NCBI GenBank assembly: GCA_903906315.1
Contig: CAIVJW010000268.1
Location: forward strand, 1 to 41,072
Origin: an uncultured delta proteobacterium
GTDB taxonomy: Bacteria; Myxococcota_A; Polyangia; Polyangiales; Polyangiaceae
Direction of reading: 5' to 3'
Length of the DNA: 41,072 nt
Of the stretch, positions 34,387 to 41,072 are shown one piece after another. The stretch's first letter is position 1. Each line of letters opens with the position of its first letter. A model generated the notes under the pieces. The model ran no database searches. It saw nothing but the letters and a program-made list of their open reading frames with translations, and was not told the DNA's origin. The translations under genes and the position numbers were made by a program.

Positions 34387-35170
34387 CTTCGCGCTCCCTT
34401 CCGCCAAGCGACGTGAGCAGATCCAGGATCTCCCCCGCGAGGTGCTCGAATCGACGCGCCTCTTGCGAGACGGCGCCGCCCAGGTAGCCGATCGGCAGCC
34501 CCTTGCTGCTCGCCTCGGCGAAGACGTCGGCGCGCGGGATGACCGCCTCGAGGACGCCGGCGAAATCCGTCCACACGTCGATGAGCGACTGGAGCGACGG
34601 GTCCTTCTGCTTCTCGACCATCGTCGGCAGGATGCCGAGCAGGCGCAGCCGCGGGTTCTCCTCCTCGGCGACGCGGGTCATCACGCGGAGGATCTGCGAC
34701 AGCGTCCGGATCGCGAGCGGCTCGGCCTGCACCGGCAGCAGCACGAAGTCCGCGACGCGCATCCCGGCGCGCGTCGGCATGCCGAGCCCCGACGGCGTGT
34801 CCATCATCACGAGGTCGAACCCGGTGGCGCACGACGCGATCGCGCCTTCGAGCACGCCCGGCGAGTGCAGCGTCTGCTCGTACTCGCACACGTCGCACGG
34901 GTCGAGCCGACCGCGCGGGAGGATCGAGAGCGCCGGCAGCTTCGTCTGCAGCACCGCCTCCTCGCGCGTCGCGGCCCCCGCGAGCAAGTCCGCGAGGCCG
35001 ACGAGATCGGCGTCGCCCTTTGCGAGCGAGTGCCCGATTCCCCCCTGCGGATCGAGATCCACGAGAAGGGTGCGCTTGCCGCGCTCGGCGAGCGCGAGCG
35101 CGAGGTTGAGGCAGACCGTCGTCTTGCCGACGCCGCCCTTTTGACTGGCCACCACGATCTTCGTCGCCAT
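34355..35170 (-). CDS. ParA-family ATPase
   Basis: A 271-residue deviant-Walker ATPase: KGGVGKTT (11-18), switch DLDPQGG (38-44) and VMMDTPSGLG (Walker B). ParA/MinD proteins dimerise with ATP and position cargo, such as plasmids, chemotaxis arrays or polar machinery. No parB and no origin-like repeats are nearby, so chromosome or plasmid partitioning is unlikely. The neighbours suggest positioning of a signalling complex (inference). A CxxC pair (C92, C95 in LDPCDVCEYEQ) is present, which may bind metal or act as a redox switch. The start is 9 bases after the REC-DUF4388 stop. Confidence 0.9.
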   Translation of the reverse strand: MATKIVVASQKGGVGKTTVCLNLALALAERGKRTLLVDLDPQGGIGHSLAKGDADLVGLADLLAGAATREEAVLQTKLPALSILPRGRLDPCDVCEYEQTLHSPGVLEGAIASCATGFDLVMMDTPSGLGMPTRAGMRVADFVLLPVQAEPLAIRTLSQILRVMTRVAEEENPRLRLLGILPTMVEKQKDPSLQSLIDVWTDFAGVLEAVIPRADVFAEASSKGLPIGYLGGAVSQEARRFEHLAGEILDLLTSLGGREREDVGRPERQLV

Positions 35171-35179
35171 GTAGGTCCC

Positions 35180-36157
35180 TCAGGCTCCCGGGCCCTCGCC
35201 GCCCTCGGACGAGCCACCCGGAGCCACGTGGCCCAGCTCGCCGAGGCGCTTCAGATTCGCCTTCACGCGGGGATCGTCCGGCCGGAGCGACTGGGCGACC
35301 CGGAACGCCTGCACGGCGGCGGGGTAATCCTTCGTGAGCATGGCCTCGAGCGCGTGCTCCCACGCGAGCTCGAAGCGGGCGTCGTTCTCGGCCTGCGCCT
35401 CCTCCTCCGGCGTCGCCTTCGGCGGCCGGGGCGGATCGGTCGGCGGGCGAGGCCACGCGCTCTCGACCTTCGGCGGCCGCGTCGAGGCGAGCAGCTCCTC
35501 GTCGAAGATGCGCGCCGACTCGAGCAGCACGGCCTCCCACGGCCCCTCGACGTCCCGCACCCCGGGCGCGCCCTTGAGCGTCGTGCAGTGGACCTCGACG
35601 TCCTGCCGGAACACGAGCCGCCGCAGCGCGGCCGGCCCGACGCCCTGGTCGTCCTTCGCCGACCAGAGCTGGCCGTCCGCAATGACGATCTCGCCGTGCA
35701 GGTCGGCGCGGTCGAGGTGGATCACGACCGAGTGGCGGCCGGTGCAGGCGAGCTGGAGGTAGTCGGCCGCGGAGAACGGCGCGCGGCGCGGCTCCGGCGG
35801 CGCGCCGAGCCGCGCGCGCACCATCGCGCGGAGGTCGTCGAGGCCGACGGGCTTCTCGACCACCTCCACGTTGGCGTGCGGCGGGATCTGCGCGCGGTAC
35901 GCCTTGAGGTACGCCGAGACGTAGATGACGGGCGTCGACAGGCCGCGCCGGCCGAGCTCGCCGAGCAGCTCGATGCCCGATCGGCCCGGCAGATCGATGT
36001 CCGAGATGACGAGGTCGGGCCGGTGCGTGTCGAGCAGCACCAGCGCCTCGTCGAGGTCCTTCGCGTCGGACACGTCGACGCCCGGAAGCTTCGCGATGCC
36101 CCGCGCCATGGAGGTGCGGAGCACCGTCTCGTCTTCGATGAGCAGGACGCGCGCCAC
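35180..36157 (-). CDS. Response regulator with REC, DUF4388 and TPR-like tail
   Basis: A 325-residue protein. REC (1-118) has E8/D9, phosphoacceptor D53 (VISDIDLPG), S81 and K102 (EKPVG). The DUF4388 domain (about 125-235) contains FSAADYLQLACTGRHSVVIH and GEIVIADGQLWSAKDDQG. After a Pro-rich linker the tail (about 265-310) reads ARFELAWEHALEAMLTKDYP then AAVQAFRVAQSLRPDDPRVK, a TPR pair. It is likely the phosphate acceptor for the PAS kinase encoded at the operon head. It is a second DUF4388 regulator of different layout from the one at 28603. It starts 7 bases after the ODP-type gene stop. Confidence 0.92.
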   Translation of the reverse strand: MARVLLIEDETVLRTSMARGIAKLPGVDVSDAKDLDEALVLLDTHRPDLVISDIDLPGRSGIELLGELGRRGLSTPVIYVSAYLKAYRAQIPPHANVEVVEKPVGLDDLRAMVRARLGAPPEPRRAPFSAADYLQLACTGRHSVVIHLDRADLHGEIVIADGQLWSAKDDQGVGPAALRRLVFRQDVEVHCTTLKGAPGVRDVEGPWEAVLLESARIFDEELLASTRPPKVESAWPRPPTDPPRPPKATPEEEAQAENDARFELAWEHALEAMLTKDYPAAVQAFRVAQSLRPDDPRVKANLKRLGELGHVAPGGSSEGGEGPGA

Positions 36158-36164
36158 GGTGCGC

Positions 36165-36926
36165 TCAGCGGCCGGGGATCTTGTAGACGTCGTCGAGCAG
36201 ATCGACGCCGCAGGCGAGGCCCTCGCACCAATCGATGAAGCGATTGACGTGCTCCTTGCCCCGGAACAACGCGCCGTGCTGCGGCGCTATCATCTCGATG
36301 TCGAGCGTGCGGACCATGGCCGCCCACGCGCGCATCGTGCGGTTCGACGCGATGTAGCGGCGGTGGAAGCCCTCCATGTACTGGAGGTGGTCGTCGAAGT
36401 CGGTCACCTCGCGGTAGTCCATGCCGAGCGAGGCGCCGAGATCCCCGCTGTAGAGGATGCGCGAGACGGGGTCATAGACCTGGAAGTTACCGGGCGAATG
36501 CAGGTAGTGGGCCGGCACGAAGAGCAGCGGCGCGCCCCCGAGGTCGAGCGTCATACCCGCGTCCGGGATGGGCTTCAGGCGGTCCTCGACCAGCCGGTCG
36601 AGGCCGAAATGCGGGATGAACCGCAGCCAGAGCGCGGAGATGTAGGCCTCGACGTCCGTGGTCATCAGCCAGCCGTTGCAGGCGGCGACGATGTCCGGGT
36701 CCTGGTGCGACAGGAAGAGGTACCGGAGCTTGGCCCCGCCCCGGAGCAGACTCAATGTCTCGGACAGAACCTTGTTGTAGACCTTGTGGCCCCCGGGATC
36801 GAGGATCATGGCCGAGTCCCCGTGGATCACGAGGTGCTGATTGGCCTGCACGGCGAGGCCCGTGCCGAACTCCTCGAGGAGGATGTTCTTGTGCGTGCCG
36901 TTGTTGAAGAGAATCGAGGAAGCCAT
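36165..36926 (-). CDS. ODP-type di-iron metallo-beta-lactamase-fold protein
   Basis: A 253-residue protein. Metal ligands of the FprA/ODP class are recognisable: SHQDPD (H74, D76, D78), PAHYLHSPGN (H140 or H143), SGDLGAS (D162) and APQHGAL (H217). Flavodi-iron proteins have HxExD at the first site; the Asp variant HQDPD is typical of stand-alone ODP-like proteins. No flavodoxin domain follows, so NO/O2 reduction by itself is unlikely. ODP proteins have been described as iron/oxygen sensors in spirochete chemotaxis. Placement between a roadblock gene and a response regulator supports a sensor role. GGGAGGGG precedes the ATG. Confidence 0.87.
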   Translation of the reverse strand: MASSILFNNGTHKNILLEEFGTGLAVQANQHLVIHGDSAMILDPGGHKVYNKVLSETLSLLRGGAKLRYLFLSHQDPDIVAACNGWLMTTDVEAYISALWLRFIPHFGLDRLVEDRLKPIPDAGMTLDLGGAPLLFVPAHYLHSPGNFQVYDPVSRILYSGDLGASLGMDYREVTDFDDHLQYMEGFHRRYIASNRTMRAWAAMVRTLDIEMIAPQHGALFRGKEHVNRFIDWCEGLACGVDLLDDVYKIPGR

Positions 36927-36941
36927 CGTTCGTCCCCTCCC

Positions 36942-37307
36942 TCAGAGGATCTTCTTGATTTGCTCGACGGCCCGCGACATGTCGAGGAACACGAGGCCGA
37001 GCTTCGCTTCCTTCGTCGTGAGCACGAGCAACATGGTGCCCTGCGCCGCGGTCACCATGATCGCGTAGCCGCGGTCGCCGCGGATGAGCACCTGGCGTAG
37101 CTCGCCGCGCTCGAGCTCCATGGCGGCGCGGGTGCCCAGGGAGAGCAGCGTGGAGCTCATGCCGGCGACGCGGAGCTCCTCCACGTGCTGCGGGAGCGCG
37201 CTCGCGATCATCAGCCCGTCCTCCGAGATCAAGGCGCTGGCCTCGATGTCGGGCGTGCCGGACTGGAGCGTGCGCAGGATCTTGTTCAGCTCCTCGATGC
37301 GTGCCAT
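36942..37307 (-). CDS. Roadblock/LC7 domain protein (MglB-like)
   Basis: A 121-residue single-domain protein: MARIEELNKILRTLQSGTPD, then ASALISEDGLMIASALP, LLSLGTRAAMELERGELRQV and MVTAAQGTMLLVLTTKEAKL. This is the standard roadblock/LC7 fold, as in MglB and other GTPase-activating partners of small Ras-like proteins. No mglA-like GTPase lies in the window, so it may act on a distant partner or as a dimeric scaffold. AGGAGG 9 bases upstream supports ATG 37307 over the longer frame. The stop lies 15 bases before the ODP-type gene. Confidence 0.92.
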   Translation of the reverse strand: MARIEELNKILRTLQSGTPDIEASALISEDGLMIASALPQHVEELRVAGMSSTLLSLGTRAAMELERGELRQVLIRGDRGYAIMVTAAQGTMLLVLTTKEAKLGLVFLDMSRAVEQIKKIL

Positions 37308-37362
37308 TCGGAAGGACCTCCTCGTGCGGCGCGCGGCGCGCGCCAGTTTCACCGGGCCCGGC

Positions 37363-38475
37363 CTACGCGACCGGGACCCGGAGCGTGACCGTCGTGCCGA
37401 CGCCGACGATGGACTGGATGTCGAGCGAGCCGCCAGCGCCCTCGGCGGCGCGCCGCGCGAGCGCCAGGCCGATGCCGCTGCCGCTCCGCTTCGTGGTGAA
37501 GAAGAGCTCGGTGCAGCGGTCGAAGACCTCCGCCGTCATGCCCTCGCCGGTGTCGGCGACCGTCAGCTCGAACGCCTTGCCGCCGCCCACGAGGCGCGCG
37601 TGAACGATGACCGTGCCCCCTCCGCGGCACGAGTGCTGGGAGTTGACGAGCAGGTTGAAGAGCACGGCGCGTACCACCGCCGGATCGAGCGGCAAGAGCG
37701 GCAGGTCCGGGACGTCGCAGCGAGCGACGACGTCGGCCGCCTGCATCCGCGGCGCGAGGATGCGGAAAACCTCGCGGCACGCGAGATCGACGGCGCCGTA
37801 CCGGTCGCTCTTGAGATCCCGGCCCACGGCGCCGACGCCCTCGAGGGCGAGCGCCATGCGGCGCACCTCGCCGAGCACGGCGTAGAGCTGGTCGCGCACC
37901 GTGCCGTCCGAGAGCTCCTCGAGCAGCACCTCGACCGCCGTGGTCACGGCGGCCAGCGGGTTCTTGACCTCGTGAAGCACGCTCGGGAGCACGTCGCCGA
38001 CGGCCGCCAGTTGCAGAAGCCGGTCGCGCTCCTCGCGGACCTTCTCCCAGGTGGAGATGTTCTGGAACACGACCGCGTAGAGGAGAGGCTCGCTGTCGTC
38101 CGCGCCGACGACGAGGCCGACGCCATAGCCGATCGTGATGGTCCGACCGCTCGGCAGCGTGACGACCTGCGTGTAGCGAAGCTCGCCGCCCTCGGGCGGG
38201 ACGGGGTTCTCCTGGTGCCAGCGCATGGGGCCGAGGACGTCCTCGACGCGCGCGCCGCACAGCGCTTCCGCGCCGCGCTCGAGGATGCGCGCGGCGCGGC
38301 GGTTCGCCATCAGGATGATGCCCTGTGCGTCGACGACGAGCGTGGCGGTCGGCAGCGAGGCGATGACGCGCAGCCCCGAGGAGACGGGGAGCGGCGGAGA
38401 GCCGGGCCTCGCGCCGGCGAGCGTCGGATCGTTCTGAATGGACACGGACGTCCTCGTCGTTCCGCGGGGTGCCAC
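37363..38475 (-). CDS. PAS-domain sensor histidine kinase
   Basis: A 370-residue soluble kinase. The PAS domain (about 35-145) reads VIASLPTATLVVDAQGIILM and ANRRAARILE. The HisKA helix has VLHEVKNPLAAVTTAVEVL with H168. The HATPase domain (about 260-370) has N-box LFNLLVNSQHSCRGGGTV, G1 VADTGEGM, F-box ELFFTTKRSGSG and G2 GIGLALARR. There are no membrane helices, so it senses a cytoplasmic signal or a protein partner. The start is GTG 38475, supported by a TACCCT box 9 bases upstream; GTG 38445 is an alternative. It heads the six-gene operon running to 33793. Confidence 0.92.
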   Translation of the reverse strand: MAPRGTTRTSVSIQNDPTLAGARPGSPPLPVSSGLRVIASLPTATLVVDAQGIILMANRRAARILERGAEALCGARVEDVLGPMRWHQENPVPPEGGELRYTQVVTLPSGRTITIGYGVGLVVGADDSEPLLYAVVFQNISTWEKVREERDRLLQLAAVGDVLPSVLHEVKNPLAAVTTAVEVLLEELSDGTVRDQLYAVLGEVRRMALALEGVGAVGRDLKSDRYGAVDLACREVFRILAPRMQAADVVARCDVPDLPLLPLDPAVVRAVLFNLLVNSQHSCRGGGTVIVHARLVGGGKAFELTVADTGEGMTAEVFDRCTELFFTTKRSGSGIGLALARRAAEGAGGSLDIQSIVGVGTTVTLRVPVA

Positions 38476-38484
38476 CGGCTACGT

Positions 38485-38490
38485 AGGGTA
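38485..38490 (-). promoter_or_regulatory. -10-like box TACCCT before the signalling operon
   Basis: On the minus strand TACCCT lies 9 bases before GTG 38475. It is the candidate promoter of the six-gene operon, facing the hydrolase promoter 202 bases away. Confidence 0.4.
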
Positions 38491-38691
38491 GCAAACATCG
38501 GCGGGCAATGCCGCGGTCATCCAGCGTGTAAATGGTGCGGTAAAAAACGAAATTGGTGCCGCTGGTCGACGGCGGAGCACGAGCGGCGCCGGGGGATGCC
38601 TCGCGACGGGAGCTTCGGCGCGGTGGTCGCGCCCCGGGAGAGGCGAATGGCGCCCGGGACGGCGCGCGCCGCGGCCGCATGCGGCATGGGC

Positions 38692-38697
38692 TATCCT
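38692..38697 (+). promoter_or_regulatory. -10-like box TATCCT
   Basis: TATCCT plus 7 bases leads to GTG 38705. It is the same hexamer and spacing class as at 16158, with no ribosome-binding site in between. Confidence 0.45.
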
Positions 38698-38704
38698 CGT
38701 CGCC

Positions 38705-39748
38705 GTGAGCCTCAGTTTCTACCAGAAGGCGGAGGCGACCCTCGGCCGCGCCGTGCTGCGACTGCCGACGCGGTGGGTCGCGCGGATCGCGGGCGCGCCG
38801 GTCCTTCGCGGCGCCGGCGCCCTCGACCCGCAGATCCAGCTCGCCATCCGCGCCCACGGCGTGCTGGGGCACAAGCACACGCACGAGCTGCCCGTCGCCG
38901 AGGCGCGCGCGGTCATGGAGGCGAACACGGCGATGCTGGCCCCGACGCCGCCGCCGCTCGCCGAGGTGGTGGAAGCGCGCTTCCCCGGGCCGCACGGCGA
39001 CATCCCGGCGCGGATCTACCGGCCTCTCGACGCGCGCACGCCGGCGCCCGCGGTCGTGTTCTTCCACGGCGGCGGCATGGTGCTCGGGTCGCTCGCCTCG
39101 CACGACGCGCCGTGCCGCGTGATCGCCGCCGAGTCGGGGTGCGTGGTCGTCGCCGTCGACTATCGCCTCGCCCCGGAGCACCGCTTTCCGGCGCCGGTCG
39201 AGGACGCCCTCGCCGCCTTCCGCCACGTCGCGCGCGAGGCGCCGCGAATGGGCCTCGATCCGGCGCGCCTCGCGCTCGCGGGCGACAGCGCGGGAGGCAC
39301 GCTGTCGGCCGTGGTCGCGCTCGAGACGCGCGGCGACGCGGTCCGGCCTCGCTTCCAGGTGCTGATCTATCCGGCCGTCGACCTCACGTCGTCCTTCCCT
39401 TCCATCCAGTCGCTCGGAGAGGGCTTCTTCCTCGAGGCGGCGTCGATTGCCTGGTTCGTCGACCACTACCTGGATCCGGGGCAGGACCGACGCGATCCGC
39501 GGGTATCTCCGCTCTTCGCGCCCGACCACGCCGGCCTGCCCCCCGCGTTCGTCCTGACTGCCGGCTTCGACCCGCTCCGCGACGAGGGGGAAGCGTACGT
39601 CGCCGCGCTGCGCGCCGCGGGCGTCGAGGTCGACCACCGCTGCTACGAGAGCCTCATCCACGGCTTCTTCAACCTCTCCGGGGGAGTCGTGGCCGCCCGC
39701 GCGCCGCTCGCCGACATCGCGGCCGCGCTCCGACGCGCGCTCGCCTGA
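38705..39748 (+). CDS. Alpha/beta hydrolase, hormone-sensitive-lipase type esterase
   Basis: A 347-residue protein from GTG 38705. It has the HSL family motif FFHGGGMVLG (H121) forming the oxyanion hole, VVAVDYRLAPEHRFPAP, nucleophile GDSAGG (S195), TAGFDPLRDEG with the catalytic Asp and LIHGFFN with the catalytic His. All triad residues are present. The N-terminal 60-90 residues form the usual helical cap. There is no signal peptide, so it is cytoplasmic. The substrate is probably a short-chain ester or acyl glycerol. It stands alone, diverging from the signalling operon. Confidence 0.92.
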   Translation: MSLSFYQKAEATLGRAVLRLPTRWVARIAGAPVLRGAGALDPQIQLAIRAHGVLGHKHTHELPVAEARAVMEANTAMLAPTPPPLAEVVEARFPGPHGDIPARIYRPLDARTPAPAVVFFHGGGMVLGSLASHDAPCRVIAAESGCVVVAVDYRLAPEHRFPAPVEDALAAFRHVAREAPRMGLDPARLALAGDSAGGTLSAVVALETRGDAVRPRFQVLIYPAVDLTSSFPSIQSLGEGFFLEAASIAWFVDHYLDPGQDRRDPRVSPLFAPDHAGLPPAFVLTAGFDPLRDEGEAYVAALRAAGVEVDHRCYESLIHGFFNLSGGVVAARAPLADIAAALRRALA

Positions 39749-39779
39749 GAGCACGACAGTCCGTCCGGGACGCCGGACC

Positions 39780-39990
39780 GGGGGTGAGGATCGTCTCGCC
39801 ACGGGCGACGCCGGCGACCGCGCTGGCCCCGCCCACCAGCATTCCGATCGTGCCGCCGTGGCCCACGAGGAAGCCGTAGACGTCGTCGCCGGGCCCGCTG
39901 CCGAGGACGGTCGGCAGCTTCGCTGGCTTCTCCCCCTATCCGTGTGCGACGGACACCGGCAGGCCCGTGAGCTTCTGAAGGGATTCGGCT
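39780..39990 (-). pseudogene. Gene remnant with an in-frame TAG
   Basis: In the mostly empty gap 39749-40075 the minus strand reads AESLQKLTGLPVSVAHG, then TAG (39938-39936), then GEKPAKLPTVLGSGPGDDVY and GFLVGHGGTIGMLVGGASAV to GETILTPG. Coding-like composition on both sides of one stop suggests a decayed C-terminal fragment. I cannot name the family, and no start or natural end remains. The rest of the gap holds nothing I can identify. Confidence 0.35.
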
Positions 39991-40075
39991 CGTCGGCGGA
40001 GTCTACGATCGCGCCCGGGGAGCTTGGCGCGCCGCCCGGGAGCCCTCGCGGGAGCTCCCGGGGCGCGCGCGAAGG

Positions 40076-41072
40076 TCAGCGCCCGAAGGCGGGCAGTCGA
40101 TCGGGCGCGCGGCTCGCGGCGACGATCACGTTCCTCGGCGTGACGACCGGGTCGAAGGCGACGCCGACGCGGACGGCGCTGCCGGCCTCGGCCAGCGCGG
40201 CCGCGCGATCGAGCACGATCGCCACCTCGCAGAGGCGCGCGAGCAGCGCGCGGGGCAAAGACAGGCGCCGCATGCGGGCGAAGTCGACGCGCGCCTCGGC
40301 CTCGGCCGCCGAGATCTCGGCCGCCGTCGGGGCAGAAAGCCCGCGGATCGCGAGCGCGGCCTCGGCGAGGGGCGCGAGCCCGCGGCGCGCGCGGCGGCGG
40401 TTCAGGCCGCGCATCTCCTCGCCCGGGGGCGCGTCGACGCCGCGCACGCGCAGGAGCAGCGCGAGCGCGTGGCGAGCCTCGCGGGCCGCGAGGGTCGCGG
40501 CGAGGGTCGTCTCGACGCCGACCTCGCCGGGCGTGAGGTTCGTCAAGCCGAGCGCGTCGTGCCCGAGCACGAGCCCCGCGGCGGCCGCGCGTCGCGAGAG
40601 GGGCAGGCGCGCAGCGCCGTCGATCTTCTGCAGGCAGCACGACACGAGCGCGAGATCGCAGCCCGCGCGCGCGGCGGCGACGACGAGGCGGTCGCCGAGC
40701 GCGCCGCAGGCGTGGAGCCCGACGGCGAGGTCGCCCGCGTCGAAGGTGAGCTCCTCGCGGCCCACGTCGAAGGTGACGAAGCGCGCGCGGCCGCCCTCGC
40801 CCGCGAGCGCCGCGGCGGCCTCCACCCGCGGCGCCGATCGCTCGAGCCCGATCGCGTCGCGGTCGAAGGCGTCGGCCGCGAGGCGCGTGAAGTGCCCGCT
40901 GCCCGCGCCGACGTCGACGATGCGCGTCGCGGCCTCGGCCATCGCGCGCACCGCGCCGAGCAGCGCCGGCAGCTGCTCGCGCTTGCGAGCGCGCACCGAT
41001 CGGAGCGCCTCGCCGGTCGCGTCGACGCGCGCCGTGGAGAGCGCCGGCAGCGCGGTCGCCTCGGCGACGGCG
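40076..41072 (-). CDS. METTL25/RRNAD1-like methyltransferase (5' end outside window)
   Basis: At least 331 residues, open to the window edge on the minus strand. SAM motif I is RIVDVGAGSGHFTRLAAD. A LAVGLHACGALGDRLV motif and LALVSCCLQKI follow, the pattern of Methyltransf_32 proteins (METTL25/RRNAD1 and bacterial relatives). The C-terminal half is helical and Ala/Arg-rich (GEEMRGLNRRRARRGLAPLA), ending TPRNVIVAASRAPD. A GTG at 40996 could be a start, but coding character extends upstream to 41072, so I treat the gene as partial. The substrate is unknown. Confidence 0.85.
   Translation of the reverse strand, partial: AVAEATALPALSTARVDATGEALRSVRARKREQLPALLGAVRAMAEAATRIVDVGAGSGHFTRLAADAFDRDAIGLERSAPRVEAAAALAGEGGRARFVTFDVGREELTFDAGDLAVGLHACGALGDRLVVAAARAGCDLALVSCCLQKIDGAARLPLSRRAAAAGLVLGHDALGLTNLTPGEVGVETTLAATLAAREARHALALLLRVRGVDAPPGEEMRGLNRRRARRGLAPLAEAALAIRGLSAPTAAEISAAEAEARVDFARMRRLSLPRALLARLCEVAIVLDRAAALAEAGSAVRVGVAFDPVVTPRNVIVAASRAPDRLPAFGR

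Noticed and set aside
34355-35170. Plasmid or chromosome partition locus
   Set aside because: No parB, parS-like repeats, dnaA or replication genes nearby; the operon content is signalling.

Overview
The window is very GC-rich bacterial DNA with dense coding on both strands and strong G/C bias at third codon positions. It carries many short lipoproteins with alanine-, proline- or DAG-rich tails, DUF4388 (PATAN-like) response regulators, roadblock/LC7 proteins, a PilZ-family protein and a DUF2723-like membrane protein. Together these point to a myxobacterium (Myxococcota, probably a Polyangiales-type lineage). This assignment is an inference from gene content; no rRNA is present to confirm it.

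Layout. (1) 1-3.9 kb is a gene graveyard: a Uma2-family gene and an O-methyltransferase gene each carry an in-frame nonsense codon, and next to them lie a sigma-factor region-4 fragment, an eroded VF530/DUF2132 gene, a secreted-protein tail and a 5'-truncated IS1182-like transposase. (2) 4.3-8.1 kb holds small lipoproteins and a DUF47 (PhoU-like)/Pit phosphate uptake pair. (3) 8.1-12.2 kb is a coupled pair: a PilZ-like protein and a large envelope protein combining a zinc-peptidase-like head, a TolB-like propeller and a C-terminal outer-membrane barrel. (4) 12.3-16.1 kb has a formyltransferase-like gene diverging from ftsE-ftsX-LytM (EnvC-like) cell-division genes. (5) 16.2-21.3 kb runs GNAT acetyltransferase, lipoprotein esterase, rifampin-phosphotransferase/PEP-synthase-like enzyme and an exported protein. 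(6) 21.4-25.9 kb on the minus strand has a methyltransferase, an FHA-zinc ribbon-FHA protein, an SH3-like lipoprotein and a frameshifted DUF2723-like membrane protein. (7) 26.0-28.5 kb has aspS and a membrane-anchored protein. (8) 28.6-33.3 kb is a compact chemosensory operon: REC-DUF4388, CheW-like, soluble MCP-like, CheA with two HPt domains. (9) tRNA-Ser(GCU). (10) 33.8-38.5 kb, convergent to it, is a six-gene signalling operon: PAS histidine kinase, roadblock, ODP-type di-iron metallo-beta-lactamase protein, REC-DUF4388, ParA ATPase, roadblock-like protein. (11) 38.7-41.1 kb has an HSL-type esterase, a gene remnant and a partial METTL25/RRNAD1-like methyltransferase.

The most interesting part is 28.6-38.5 kb. 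The chemosensory operon has a receptor with no sensory or membrane domain and lacks CheR and CheB. Its convergent neighbour encodes a protein of the ODP class, a fold used elsewhere as an oxygen/iron sensor in chemotaxis, plus a kinase, two roadblock-type proteins and an orphan ParA. Each operon ends or begins with a DUF4388 response regulator. My hypothesis is one cytoplasmic redox/oxygen-sensing polarity or motility pathway split over two operons. A second recurring theme is genes whose start codon lies 6-9 bases after a -10-like box, suggesting leaderless transcripts.
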